This document shows positions 45,039 through 54,070 of a stretch of DNA of 64,000 nt, one piece after another. Numbering within the stretch: the stretch's first letter is position 1; each line of letters begins with the position of its first letter. Origin of the DNA: Lachnospira multipara LB2003. Its GTDB lineage: Bacteria; Bacillota; Clostridia; Lachnospirales; Lachnospiraceae. The notes under the pieces were generated by a model, which saw nothing but the letters and a program-made list of their open reading frames with translations, did not search any database and was not told the origin of the DNA. The stretch lies in the NCBI RefSeq assembly GCF_000702205.1, contig NZ_JNKW01000007.1, forward strand, positions 1-64,000, in the 5' to 3' direction. The position numbers were made by a program, and so were the translations under genes.

Positions 45039-46785
45039 AAAATCTGTATGTATTTTTTATACTTGTTGTTATATCAGATAATTTGTTTATTATTTTAGTG
45101 TCTAATTTATCCAATTTGCATTTTGAGATGCATCGCTTTAATTCATAGGTCTTGTGCTTTAATTCTCTATAGGTGCTTTTATCAAGCTCTTTTTTATGGG
45201 CTTTAATATAGCTACTATACTGATTTAATGTTTGCACTGAATCATTATATATATCAATTAATTTTTGATATTCTTCGTCCTTTTTTCCAAAAATATTAGC
45301 TTCCCATTTTGCTTTTTCAATTTCTTCATCTGACATGGTGTTATTAGCAGTAATGGTTATTGATTGTTTATTGCCGGTTCCAAGGTCCTTGGCAGAAACA
45401 CTAAGTATACCGTTGGCGTCTATATCAAAGGTAACCTCAATTTGAGGTACGCCACTTAAAGCTTTTTTAATTCCTGAAAGTCTAAAATTTCCAATTAGTT
45501 TATTGTCCCTTGTAAACTTTCTCTCCCCTTGAAAAACCTTAATATCTACAGAGGTCTGGAAAGCACTTGCAGTTGTAAAAATTTGACTATGTCTAGTTGG
45601 TATAGTTGTATTTCGCTCAATTAATCTATTGGAAATACCACCTATTGTCTCTATGGATAAAGATAGAGGGGTAACATCCATAAGTAGAATTTGTGAGGCT
45701 CTAGAGCTTGGAGTTAGCTGATTATTTAGCTTTCCTCCTAATATAGCAGCACCAAGAGCTACACATTCATCAGGATTAATATTTCTTGTAGGCTCTTGTT
45801 TCATAACCTGTCTTAGGGTATCAACTACAATTGGCATACGAGTTGACCCACCAACTAATATTACAGAATCAATGTCTTCTTTTTTTAGTCTGGCATCTTT
45901 AAGGGCATTTTCTACAGGTATAAGGGTTTTATCAACTAAGTCCTTAGTAAGTTCGTTAAATTTGGCTCTTGTAAGGTTATATTCTAGATGATATGGTACA
46001 CCTTTAACCTGGGTAATAAAGGGAATATTAATTGTAAAGCTTAGGGCACAGGATAGTACTTTCTTAGCATTCTCAACCTCTTCTTTAAGTCTAGTTAAGG
46101 CTACATAATCCTTAGATAAGTTAATTCCTGTGGATTCGTTAAATTCCTTTATAAGAAATTGACAAATTCTTTCATCAAAATCATCTCCGCCAAGGCGGTT
46201 ATTTCCTGATGTTGCTAGTACTTCAATGGTATCATCATCAATTTCAATAATAGACACATCAAAGGTGCCTCCTCCTAAGTCATAAACAAGGATTTTTTGT
46301 GGCTTACCATTGTCAAGACCGTAGGCTAGGGCAGCAGCTGTAGGTTCATTTATAATTCGAATTACATTTAGTCCTGCAATTTTTCCAGCATCCTTAGTTG
46401 CAGTTCTTTGTGCATCGTTAAAGTATGCAGGAACAGTAATTACAGCATCTGTTACCTCTTCGCCTAAATAGCTTTCTGCATCTTCCTTAAGCTTCATAAG
46501 AATATATGCTGATATTTCCTGTGGTGAGAAGGTTTTTGAACCTATCTTTTTTTGATGGTTAGTTCCCATATATCGTTTTATTGAAAAAATTGTGTTTTCC
46601 GGATTAAGAGCTGCTTGTCTTTTTGCAAGATCACCAACTAAGCGTTCATTTTGCTTAGTAAAAGCAACTACAGAAGGGGTTGTTTGATAACCTTCTTGAT
46701 TGGTTATAACCACTGGGTAATCCCCTCTTGTAACGGCAACACAACTGTTTGTTGTACCTAAATCAATGCCAATAACTTTTCCCAT
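45037..46785 (-). CDS. DnaK paralogue (Hsp70 family), short C-terminus
   Basis: This is a 582-aa Hsp70. The nucleotide-binding domain is complete: [13 protein letters not shown] (~5-17), [19 protein letters not shown] (~140-158), [13 protein letters not shown] (~190) and GGSTRMPIV (~330). The substrate domain is present ([14 protein letters not shown], ~385). The C-terminal lid is short and Lys/Ser/Thr-rich, without the usual Gly/Glu-rich tail. No grpE, dnaJ or hrcA is nearby, so it is a lone paralogue and the main dnaK is likely elsewhere. The start ATG 46785 follows AAAGGAAAGG; the upstream in-frame ATG at 46827 lies before that site. Confidence 0.88.
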   Translation of the reverse strand: MGKVIGIDLGTTNSCVAVTRGDYPVVITNQEGYQTTPSVVAFTKQNERLVGDLAKRQAALNPENTIFSIKRYMGTNHQKKIGSKTFSPQEISAYILMKLKEDAESYLGEEVTDAVITVPAYFNDAQRTATKDAGKIAGLNVIRIINEPTAAALAYGLDNGKPQKILVYDLGGGTFDVSIIEIDDDTIEVLATSGNNRLGGDDFDERICQFLIKEFNESTGINLSKDYVALTRLKEEVENAKKVLSCALSFTINIPFITQVKGVPYHLEYNLTRAKFNELTKDLVDKTLIPVENALKDARLKKEDIDSVILVGGSTRMPIVVDTLRQVMKQEPTRNINPDECVALGAAILGGKLNNQLTPSSRASQILLMDVTPLSLSIETIGGISNRLIERNTTIPTRHSQIFTTASAFQTSVDIKVFQGERKFTRDNKLIGNFRLSGIKKALSGVPQIEVTFDIDANGILSVSAKDLGTGNKQSITITANNTMSDEEIEKAKWEANIFGKKDEEYQKLIDIYNDSVQTLNQYSSYIKAHKKELDKSTYRELKHKTYELKRCISKCKLDKLDTKIINKLSDITTSIKNTYRF

Positions 46786-47006
46786 AAATAGCCTTTCCTT
46801 TGTTTTTACTAAGTTATATTTTAGCATGTAATTTTCAATTTAAAATGCATAAACAATAATAAATAATAAAAAAAGTATAAATTTAGCTTATGAGAATTTA
46901 TTGTTTATATTTAGCTTGAAATATGGTAATTTATTATGGTAATAAATGTGTTTTTAACTAATAGTTAAAGCTTGTAGGAAGTCAGATTGACTTGTGGGAG
47001 GTAAAA

Positions 47007-48107
47007 TTGGCAGGATCAATATTAGGTAATATTTTTAAAATATCCACATGGGGTGAATCTCATGGCAAAGCAGTTGGAGTAGTTATTGATGGATGTCCGG
47101 CAGGATTGGATTTATGTGAAGATGATATTCAAACTTTTCTTGATAGAAGAAAGCCTGGAACATCGCAGTTTACAACACCAAGAAAAGAAAATGATGAGGT
47201 GGAGATTCTTTCAGGGGTTTTTGAAGGTAAGACAACGGGAACACCTATTTCATTGCTTGTTTATAATAAAGAGCAAAGATCAATAGATTATAGTGAAATA
47301 GCCTCATATTATAGACCAGGACATGCGGATTATACATTTGATGCTAAATATGGATTTAGAGATTATAGAGGTGGTGGAAGAAGCTCTGGTAGAGAAACTA
47401 TTGGAAGAGTGGCAGCAGGCGCCATTGCCATAAAGATTCTTGATAGACTTGGCATTAGAATTAATGCTTATTCTAAGGAAATTGGCGGCATTTCAATAGA
47501 CTATTCTAGATTTGATGCAAAGGAATGTAATAATAATCCTTTTTATATGCCAGATAGTGTGGCAGCAGCAGCTATAGAGGATTTTGCTGCGCAAAAAAGA
47601 GCAGAAGGTGATTCAGTTGGTGGCGTAATTGAATGCGTTATTAAAGGAGTTATGCCTGGAGTTGGAGAAACGGTTTTTGAAAAGCTTGATGCTAATTTAG
47701 CTAAGGCTATTATGTCCATTGGAGCTTGTAAGGGCTTTGAAATAGGTGATGGTTTTGAAGTTTCAAAATCCCTTGGAAGTACTAATAATGACAGTTTTAC
47801 AGTTAATGATGGAAAGCTAGATAAGAAGACTAATCATGCAGGAGGCATTCTTGGTGGAATGGCTGATGGTAGTGACATTGTATTTAGAGCAGCCTTTAAG
47901 CCAACACCTTCAATTTCTAAGCTTCAAAGAACAGTAAATAAGTCAATGGAAGAAATAGATGTAAGTATTAAGGGGCGTCATGACCCAATGGTAGTGCCAA
48001 GAGCTGTGGTTGTGGTAGAATCAATGGCAGCAATTACACTTGTGGACTTGATTTTTATGAACATGACCTCTAAAATGGATGAGATTGTATCATTTTATAA
48101 AAGATAA
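47007..48107 (+). CDS. aroC: Chorismate synthase
   Basis: The last shikimate-pathway enzyme converts EPSP to chorismate with reduced FMN. The start is TTG 47007, right after TGGGAGGT, giving MAGSILGNIFKISTWGESHG, the family's N-terminus; the frame's earlier TTG (46992) overlaps the ribosome site. It is 366 aa. Conserved stretches: GESHGKAVGVVIDGCPAG (~16-33), DRRKPGTSQF (~45), YRPGHADYTFDAKYGFRDYR (~99-118) and RDYRGGGRSSGRET (~115-128). Other aro genes are not adjacent. Confidence 0.95.
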   Translation: MAGSILGNIFKISTWGESHGKAVGVVIDGCPAGLDLCEDDIQTFLDRRKPGTSQFTTPRKENDEVEILSGVFEGKTTGTPISLLVYNKEQRSIDYSEIASYYRPGHADYTFDAKYGFRDYRGGGRSSGRETIGRVAAGAIAIKILDRLGIRINAYSKEIGGISIDYSRFDAKECNNNPFYMPDSVAAAAIEDFAAQKRAEGDSVGGVIECVIKGVMPGVGETVFEKLDANLAKAIMSIGACKGFEIGDGFEVSKSLGSTNNDSFTVNDGKLDKKTNHAGGILGGMADGSDIVFRAAFKPTPSISKLQRTVNKSMEEIDVSIKGRHDPMVVPRAVVVVESMAAITLVDLIFMNMTSKMDEIVSFYKR

Positions 48108-48145
48108 AAATATAAAAAGCACAATAATGAAAGTAGGAGAAAAAG

Positions 48146-49282
48146 ATGTATAAGATTTTAGCAACATCTGGAAATGCCAAAAGAGCTGAATTCCAAACAG
48201 TTCATGGTACAGTTCAGACACCTGTATTTATGAATGTTGGTACAGTGGCTGCCATTAAAGGAGCAGTGGCAACTACAGATTTGAAAGAAATAGACACACA
48301 GATAGAATTGTCTAACACATATCACCTTCACGTACGTACAGGAGATAAATTAATTAAGGAGTTAGGTGGACTTCATAAATTTATGAATTGGGATAAGCCA
48401 ATTCTTACAGATTCAGGCGGATTCCAGGTATTTTCTTTAGCTGGATTACGTAAGATTAAGGAAGAGGGAGTTACTTTCCAGTCACATATTGATGGACATA
48501 AGATTTTTATGGGACCTGAAGAAAGTATGCAGATACAGTCAAACCTTGGTTCTACTATTGCCATGGCCTTTGATGAATGTGCACCAGCTAAGGCTGATAG
48601 AGATTATGTTGAAAAATCCGTAGCAAGAACAACTCGCTGGCTTAATCGTTGTAAAAAGGAAATGGATAGATTAAATTCATTAGAAGATACAGTAAACCCA
48701 CATCAGATGCTTTTTGGTATTAATCAGGGTGCAGTTTATGATGATATTAGAATTGAGCATGCTAAAAAAATCGCAGAAATGGACTTAGATGGATATGCAG
48801 TAGGAGGTCTTGCAGTAGGTGAGACTCATGAGGAAATGTATCATGTACTTGATGTAACAGTTCCTTATTTACCTAAGGATAAGCCAACTTATCTTATGGG
48901 TGTTGGTACACCGGCTAATATTCTTGAAGCTGTTGATAGAGGTATTGATTTCTTTGATTGTGTTTACCCTTCAAGAAATGGTAGACATGGTCATGTATAT
49001 ACTAAATTTGGTAAGATTAATCTCTTTAATGCTAAGTACGAGAAGGATTTAAAGCCAATTGAAGAAGGCTGTAATTGTCCTGCATGTCGTAATTATTCAA
49101 GAGCTTATATAAGACACCTACTTAAGGCTAAGGAAATGCTTGGTATGAGACTTTGTGTATTACATAACCTTTATTTCTATAATCATTTAATGACAGATAT
49201 AAGAGCTGCTATTGAAGCAGGTAATTATAAGAGCTTTAAGGATGAGAGATTATATCTTCTTAAGACATACGATAAGAAATAA
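48146..49282 (+). CDS. tgt: Queuine tRNA-ribosyltransferase
   Basis: Tgt exchanges guanine 34 for preQ1 in GUN-anticodon tRNAs. It is 378 aa. TNTYHL-type segment SNTYHLHVRTGD (~53), TDSGGFQVFSL (~88, catalytic Asp), GGLAVGET (~217) and the zinc site CNCPACRNYSRAYIRHLLKA with a later His (~309-340: Cys, Cys, Cys and His). ATG follows GTAGGAGAAAAAG. The usual partner queA is not upstream. yajC follows, as in many bacteria. Confidence 0.96.
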   Translation: MYKILATSGNAKRAEFQTVHGTVQTPVFMNVGTVAAIKGAVATTDLKEIDTQIELSNTYHLHVRTGDKLIKELGGLHKFMNWDKPILTDSGGFQVFSLAGLRKIKEEGVTFQSHIDGHKIFMGPEESMQIQSNLGSTIAMAFDECAPAKADRDYVEKSVARTTRWLNRCKKEMDRLNSLEDTVNPHQMLFGINQGAVYDDIRIEHAKKIAEMDLDGYAVGGLAVGETHEEMYHVLDVTVPYLPKDKPTYLMGVGTPANILEAVDRGIDFFDCVYPSRNGRHGHVYTKFGKINLFNAKYEKDLKPIEEGCNCPACRNYSRAYIRHLLKAKEMLGMRLCVLHNLYFYNHLMTDIRAAIEAGNYKSFKDERLYLLKTYDKK

Positions 49283-49390
49283 CTTGTAATTTATTATTAT
49301 TTAATAGACATATAATGGATTTTGGTTTATTATTTTTAAAGTATGTTAGGGATTAGACCAATCATATTAAGCAAAATATAGGAGGATTTT

Positions 49391-49675
49391 ATGAATCAGG
49401 CAATTATTATGATTATTTATATTGTTGCTATCGTGGTTATGATGTATTTCTTAGCTATTAGACCACAGAGAAAGCAGCAAAAAGAACAGGAAATGCTTTT
49501 AGAATCTATGGCAGTAGGAGATGCAGTTTTAACAACAAGCGGCTTTTATGGTACAATAGTTAGCATTTTCGAAGATGATGTTATTGTTGAATTTGGTGGT
49601 AACAAGAATTGCAGAATAACAGTTCAGAAGAAGGCTATTGCTCAGGTTGAAAAGACTGATAATTCAGAAAACTAA
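49391..49675 (+). CDS. yajC: Preprotein translocase subunit YajC
   Basis: The 94-aa accessory subunit of the Sec translocon has an N-terminal membrane helix (IIMIIYIVAIVVMMYFLAIRPQ, ~4-25) ending in the family's AIRPQRKQQKEQ motif, followed by GDAVLTTSGFYGTIVSI (~43) and VEFGGNKNCRITV. The ribosome site ATAGGAGG precedes ATG. secD/secF do not follow here; a terminator does. Confidence 0.95.
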   Translation: MNQAIIMIIYIVAIVVMMYFLAIRPQRKQQKEQEMLLESMAVGDAVLTTSGFYGTIVSIFEDDVIVEFGGNKNCRITVQKKAIAQVEKTDNSEN

Positions 49676-49689
49676 TTTTTCTTAAATAG

Positions 49690-49727
49690 AAAAGACTTAA
49701 AACTTATTAAAGTTTTAAGTCTTTTTT
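49690..49727 (+). terminator. yajC intrinsic terminator
   Basis: AAAAGACTTAAAACTT (49690-49705) pairs with AAGTTTTAAGTCTTTT (49710-49725) around ATTA, with T-run. Confidence 0.93.
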
Positions 49728-49795
49728 TAATGCAAATAATTTTTACTTATGGTATAATTATCTAAAATTATTGTGATTTTTATTTTGGGGGAATA

Positions 49796-50905
49796 ATGAA
49801 AAGTAAAGTAAAAGCTTTATTTAAGCTAAATGCAATCATTTTTTTATATGCATTTATAGTATGTTTAGTTGGTGTATGCATTTTATCAATAAGCTTTATT
49901 AACAGAAGTAATTCCTTAATCAAAAGCACTAGTTCAAGTATACAAAATAATATATCTTTAGGAGATCTAGAGGAATTAAACGAATATGTAGGGACAATTT
50001 TCTCCTCAAGAAATATTTCCCTTGGTGAAAATGAAGTAAATAAGGACCATGTATCAGCTTTTGGTCATTTAAAGGAATATGAAGAATATAAAACTATACA
50101 AAGGGAAATAGCTTTAATTAAGGAATCTAATAGGGATATTTACGACTTAGGAATTCTCTATATTGATATAGATAATAATAGAATGGTTTATTTAGTAGAT
50201 TCAGGGGCTTATGATTTGGGCTTTTGCAGAGGCCTTAGTTACGATTATTATACTAAGTTGGTTCTAAAAAAGAATGCATCAATAGGTAAGGTAAATAATA
50301 AGCTCTGTATATATAAAGGTGGCAATTTAACAAACGAAAAGTCTGTTGTAGTTGGCACTGTTACAATTTCAGTATCAACAGCTAGATGGATTGCTAATGT
50401 AAGAATTTTTATTATTGCCTTAGTTATTATTTGGCTTATAACATGTCTGATTTGTTCAATTTGTTATGTATATATACCGGATTTTTATAGAAATGCCTAT
50501 GCTTATTTAAAGGCAACAAAGGTTATATATAAGGCAAGGAAGGAAAGAAAGGAAAGACTTAAAGAACAAAGGCAGCAAACAAAGAATGTTAAAAAAGAAA
50601 GTTTGGATGGATTTAAAGAAGAACTTGAAAAAAACGACATTGACGAAAAAGACGTTGAAGAAAAAGGACATAAAGAAGAAATAGAAAGTAATGAAGAAAA
50701 AGGACATGAAAAAATAGAAAGTATTGAAGAAAAAGGACATGAAGAAGAAATAGAAAGCATTGAAGAAAAGGGACTTGAAAAAGAAGAGGAAAAATTAGAA
50801 GAAACAGACAGCGCAGATGATAAACCTAAGTCTGTTAAGAGGGAAGTTAAAGAAGGGGAGGAAGACCATCCGGTTATGGACTGGATAGTGGATCAATTAA
50901 AGTAA
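49796..50905 (+). CDS. Membrane protein with extracytoplasmic domain and repetitive acidic tail
   Basis: The product is 369 aa. ATG follows GGGGGAAT; an extended -10 TGGTATAAT lies at 49750-49758. The first membrane helix is at ~12-32 (NAIIFLYAFIVCLVGVCILS). An extracellular region (~33-200) with a NISLG repeat follows, then a second helix (~203-228, IFIIALVIIWLITCLICSIC). This two-helix, outside-domain layout resembles Cache-type sensors without an output domain. The cytoplasmic tail (~240-369) is Lys/Glu-rich, with about four degenerate 12-residue repeats (EEKGHEEEIESI). I do not recognise the family. No partner gene is visible. Confidence 0.75.
   Translation: MKSKVKALFKLNAIIFLYAFIVCLVGVCILSISFINRSNSLIKSTSSSIQNNISLGDLEELNEYVGTIFSSRNISLGENEVNKDHVSAFGHLKEYEEYKTIQREIALIKESNRDIYDLGILYIDIDNNRMVYLVDSGAYDLGFCRGLSYDYYTKLVLKKNASIGKVNNKLCIYKGGNLTNEKSVVVGTVTISVSTARWIANVRIFIIALVIIWLITCLICSICYVYIPDFYRNAYAYLKATKVIYKARKERKERLKEQRQQTKNVKKESLDGFKEELEKNDIDEKDVEEKGHKEEIESNEEKGHEKIESIEEKGHEEEIESIEEKGLEKEEEKLEETDSADDKPKSVKREVKEGEEDHPVMDWIVDQLK
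50658..50800 (+). repeat. Coding repeat (about 36 bp x 4) in the tail of the membrane protein
   Basis: Degenerate units encode EEKGHKEEIESN, EEKGHEKIESI, EEKGHEEEIESI and EEKGLEKEEEKL. One unit is 33 bp, so copy number and unit length vary in frame. Confidence 0.85.
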
Positions 50906-50912
50906 ATTAAAC

Positions 50913-50960
50913 TTGGTCAAATAGGAACCCTTTAGGTTTCCTGTTTGGCCTTTTTAATTT
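50913..50960 (+). terminator. Intrinsic terminator before leuB
   Basis: GGTCAAATAGGAACC pairs with GGTTTCCTGTTTGGCC (wobbles) around a short loop, followed by TTTTTAATTTTT. Confidence 0.82.
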
Positions 50961-50962
50961 TT

Positions 50963-50999
50963 GGTTGTAATACAACTTGACGAATGTGGTTAGACAACT
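50963..50999 (+). promoter_or_regulatory. Tandem palindromic operator overlapping the leuB promoter
   Basis: GGTTGTAATACAACT (50963-50977) repeats the pckA palindrome (14/15). A weaker copy TGTGGTTAGACAACT (11/15) lies at 50985-50999; centres are 22 bp apart. Site 1 abuts the -35 and site 2 ends on the -10, so binding here should block RNA polymerase (repression), in contrast to the upstream site at pckA. Confidence 0.6.
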
Positions 51000-51004
51000 A
51001 TAAT
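50977..51004 (+). promoter_or_regulatory. leuB-ilvD promoter
   Basis: -35 TTGACG (50977-50982), 16-bp spacer, -10 TATAAT (50999-51004). The ~95-nt leader shows no T-box or leader peptide that I can recognise. Confidence 0.75.
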
Positions 51005-51098
51005 ATATAATTAAAAAATAATTAGCTTTGACCTTAAATAATGAGGATAGTTTAAGGGATATGCTTTTATTTTTAAATAGGAAAATGAGGTAAAGAAT

Positions 51099-52184
51099 AT
51101 GGCTTATAATATTACGTTAATACCAGGTGATGGTATTGGTCCAGAAATTGTTGCAGAAGCAGTTAAAGTATTAGATAAGGTGGCTGATAAATTTAATCAT
51201 AGCTTTTTATTTACTAAGATTTTAATGGGTGGCTGTTCAATTGATGAATACGGAGTTCCACTTACTGATGAAGCAATTGAAATTGCTAAAAACAGTGATG
51301 CAGTATTACTTGGAGCTGTAGGCGGCAATGTGGGAAATTCAAGATGGTATGATGTGGCACCAAATTTAAGACCAGAGGCAGGACTTTTAAAGATAAGAAA
51401 GGAATTACAACTTTTTGCAAATTTAAGACCTGCTTACCTTTATAAGGAATTACAAAAAGCTTGCCCATTAAAGGAAGAAATAATTGGCGATGGCTTTGAT
51501 ATGGTAATTGTAAGAGAACTTACAGGTGGTCTTTATTTTGGTGAGAGAGAAACTAAGAAAGTTAATGGTGTAGAAACAGCTATAGATACACTTTCATATA
51601 ATGAGAACGAAATTAGAAGAATCGCAATTAAGGCTTTTGAAATTGCCATGAAGAGAAGAAAGAAGGTAACTTTAGTTGATAAGGCTAATGTTCTAGATTC
51701 TTCTAGACTTTGGAGAAAGGTAGTAGCAGAGGTTAGTAAGGAATATAGCGAAGTTGAGCTAGTTTATATGTTAGTTGATAATTGTGCAATGCAGTTAGTA
51801 ATGAATCCAGCGCAGTTTGATGTTATTTTAACTGAGAATATGTTTGGAGACATTCTATCAGACGAGGCAAGTATGATTACAGGCTCAATTGGAATGTTAT
51901 CTTCTGCATCCCTTGGTAAATCAAAGCTTGGTTTATACGAGCCAAGTCATGGTTCAGCTCCAGATATTGCAGGACAAAACAAAGCTAATCCAATTGCAAC
52001 TATTCTTTCAGCAGCTATGTTACTAAGATATAGCCTTAATTTAACTAAGGAAGCTGATGCAATTGAGGAGGCTGTAGCAAAAGTATTATCAGAGGGCTAT
52101 AGAACTGTTGATATTGCAGATAGTGATTGTGAAAAAATTGTTGGAACTAAGGAAATGGGTAGCTTAATAGCAGATAGAATTTAA
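51099..52184 (+). CDS. leuB: 3-isopropylmalate dehydrogenase
   Basis: The enzyme oxidatively decarboxylates 3-isopropylmalate in leucine synthesis with NAD. It is 361 aa. The N-terminus [39 protein letters not shown] (~89-107), the metal site [33 protein letters not shown] and the NAD motif [18 protein letters not shown] (~278-295) are all conserved. leuA, leuC and leuD are not in this window, so leuB sits apart from its pathway, joined to ilvD and ilvB. Isocitrate-type dehydrogenase is excluded by the NAD motif. Confidence 0.95.
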   Translation: MAYNITLIPGDGIGPEIVAEAVKVLDKVADKFNHSFLFTKILMGGCSIDEYGVPLTDEAIEIAKNSDAVLLGAVGGNVGNSRWYDVAPNLRPEAGLLKIRKELQLFANLRPAYLYKELQKACPLKEEIIGDGFDMVIVRELTGGLYFGERETKKVNGVETAIDTLSYNENEIRRIAIKAFEIAMKRRKKVTLVDKANVLDSSRLWRKVVAEVSKEYSEVELVYMLVDNCAMQLVMNPAQFDVILTENMFGDILSDEASMITGSIGMLSSASLGKSKLGLYEPSHGSAPDIAGQNKANPIATILSAAMLLRYSLNLTKEADAIEEAVAKVLSEGYRTVDIADSDCEKIVGTKEMGSLIADRI

Positions 52185-52207
52185 TAAAAGTAAAAGGAGA
52201 AGAGTTT

Positions 52208-53872
52208 ATGAAGAGTGATAATGTAAAAAAGGGAATGCAACAGGCACCACACAGATCTTTATTTAATGCATTAGGATTTACAGAAGAGGAGATGGAAAAG
52301 CCATTAGTTGGTATTGTAAGTTCCTATAATGAAATTGTTCCAGGTCATATGAATCTAGATAAGATTGTTAATGCTGTAAAACTTGGAGTAGCAGAAGCTG
52401 GTGGTGTACCAGTGGTTTTTCCTGCAATAGCTGTATGTGACGGTATTGCAATGGGACATATTGGTATGAAGTATTCCTTAGTAACAAGGGATTTAATAGC
52501 TGATTCCACAGAGGCAATGGCTCTTGCACATCAGTTTGATGCATTGGTTATGGTGCCAAACTGTGATAAGAATGTTCCTGGTTTACTTATGGCAGCAGCT
52601 AGAGTTAATGTACCAACTGTTTTTGTATCAGGTGGTCCAATGCTTGCAGGTCGTGTAAAGGGACACAAGACAAGTCTTTCATCTATGTTTGAGGCAGTTG
52701 GCGCTTGTGCAGCTGGTAAGATGAGTGAAGAGGATGTAAAGGAATATGAGCATAAGGCATGTCCTACATGTGGCTCTTGTTCAGGTATGTATACAGCTAA
52801 TTCAATGAACTGTTTAACAGAAGTACTTGGTATGGGACTTGGTGGAAATGGAACAATACCGGCTGTTTATTCTGAGAGAATTAAGCTTGCTAAGCATGCA
52901 GGTATGGCAGTTATGGAAATGTATAGAAAGAATATTCGTCCAAGAGATATTATGACAAAGGAAGCAATTATGAATGCTTTAACAGTTGATATGGCCCTTG
53001 GATGCTCTACAAATTCAATGCTTCATTTACCAGCAATTGCTCATGAAGTAGGCTTTGATTTTGATATTAAATTTGCTAATCCAATTTCAGAAAAAACACC
53101 TAATCTTTGTCATCTTGCACCAGCAGGTCCAACATATATGGAGGATTTAAATGAGGCAGGCGGTGTTTATGCAGTAATGAAGGAACTTGATAAGCTTGGC
53201 CTTATTAATAAGGATTGTATGACAGTTACAGGCAAGACAGTAGGAGAGAATATAGCATCAGCTAAAAATCTTAATCCTGAAGTTATTAGACCTGTGGAAA
53301 ATCCATATTCTAAGACAGGTGGTCTTGCAGTTCTTTCAGGAAATTTAGCTCCAGATGGTTCAGTTGTTAAGCGTTCAGCTGTAGTTGATGAAATGCTTGT
53401 ACATGAAGGACCAGCAAGAGTATTTGATTGTGAGGATGATGCAATTGTTGCAATTAAGGGCGGAGAAATTAAGCCAGGTGATGTGGTTGTTATTAGATAT
53501 GAAGGTCCAAAGGGAGGCCCAGGTATGAGAGAGATGCTTAACCCAACATCTGCAATTGCAGGTATGGGACTTGGCTCATCAGTTGCTTTAATTACAGATG
53601 GTAGATTCTCAGGTGCAAGCCGTGGTGCATCAATTGGTCATGTATCACCAGAGGCTGCTGTGGGTGGACCTATAGCATTAGTAGAAGAAGGAGATATTAT
53701 TTCTATTGATATTCCAAATCTAAGCCTTAATCTAAAGGTTTCTGATGAAGAATTAGAAAAGAGAAAGAAGGCTTGGACTCCAAGAGAACCAAAGGTTACT
53801 ACAGGATACCTAAAAAGATATGCATCAATGGTTACATCAGGTAATAGAGGTGCAATTCTAGAAGTTAAATAG
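52208..53872 (+). CDS. ilvD: Dihydroxy-acid dehydratase
   Basis: This Fe-S enzyme dehydrates dihydroxy acids to the 2-oxo acids of valine, leucine and isoleucine. It is 554 aa. Cluster cysteines lie in PNCDKNVPG (~118) and [20 protein letters not shown] (~188-207). Conserved [20 protein letters not shown] and the C-terminal region [12 protein letters not shown] and [20 protein letters not shown] (~462-481) are typical. It lies 23 nt after leuB, with AAAGGAGA as ribosome site. Confidence 0.96.
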   Translation: MKSDNVKKGMQQAPHRSLFNALGFTEEEMEKPLVGIVSSYNEIVPGHMNLDKIVNAVKLGVAEAGGVPVVFPAIAVCDGIAMGHIGMKYSLVTRDLIADSTEAMALAHQFDALVMVPNCDKNVPGLLMAAARVNVPTVFVSGGPMLAGRVKGHKTSLSSMFEAVGACAAGKMSEEDVKEYEHKACPTCGSCSGMYTANSMNCLTEVLGMGLGGNGTIPAVYSERIKLAKHAGMAVMEMYRKNIRPRDIMTKEAIMNALTVDMALGCSTNSMLHLPAIAHEVGFDFDIKFANPISEKTPNLCHLAPAGPTYMEDLNEAGGVYAVMKELDKLGLINKDCMTVTGKTVGENIASAKNLNPEVIRPVENPYSKTGGLAVLSGNLAPDGSVVKRSAVVDEMLVHEGPARVFDCEDDAIVAIKGGEIKPGDVVVIRYEGPKGGPGMREMLNPTSAIAGMGLGSSVALITDGRFSGASRGASIGHVSPEAAVGGPIALVEEGDIISIDIPNLSLNLKVSDEELEKRKKAWTPREPKVTTGYLKRYASMVTSGNRGAILEVK

Positions 53873-53927
53873 TGATAAATTGATATTTGGACTTTATTTA
53901 TTTTCAAAAAAGTTATAAACTAAACAT

Positions 53928-53952
53928 TAAGTTGCACTAACGCGTCAACTTA
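53928..53952 (+). promoter_or_regulatory. Inverted repeat upstream of ilvB
   Basis: TAAGTTG (53928-53934) and CAACTTA (53946-53952) form perfect 7-bp arms separated by 11 bp. The AGTTG/CAACT halves resemble those of the pckA/leuB palindrome but with wider spacing. Function is inferred only. Confidence 0.4.
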
Positions 53953-54070
53953 TTGATGTGATAAATAGTAACTTTAAGACACATTTACAAAAGCTTTACG
54001 AGATGGACTATAAAGATAGTGGCTTTTCTTTATATCCATAAAAATAAAAAGCAAATTGGAGAGAAGGATT

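Noticed and set aside
46786-46827. 14-residue extension of the DnaK paralogue
   Set aside because: The ribosome site (AAAGGAAAGG) is inside the extension, and Hsp70 starts at [11 protein letters not shown].
50503-50760. Two overlapping minus-strand frames rich in Ser/Phe/Leu
   Set aside because: They are complements of the Lys/Glu-rich repeat tail, with no ribosome site.
50905-51098. T-box or leucine leader peptide before leuB
   Set aside because: I could find neither a specifier-loop/antiterminator pattern nor a Leu-rich short frame with a ribosome site. A covariance search would settle it.
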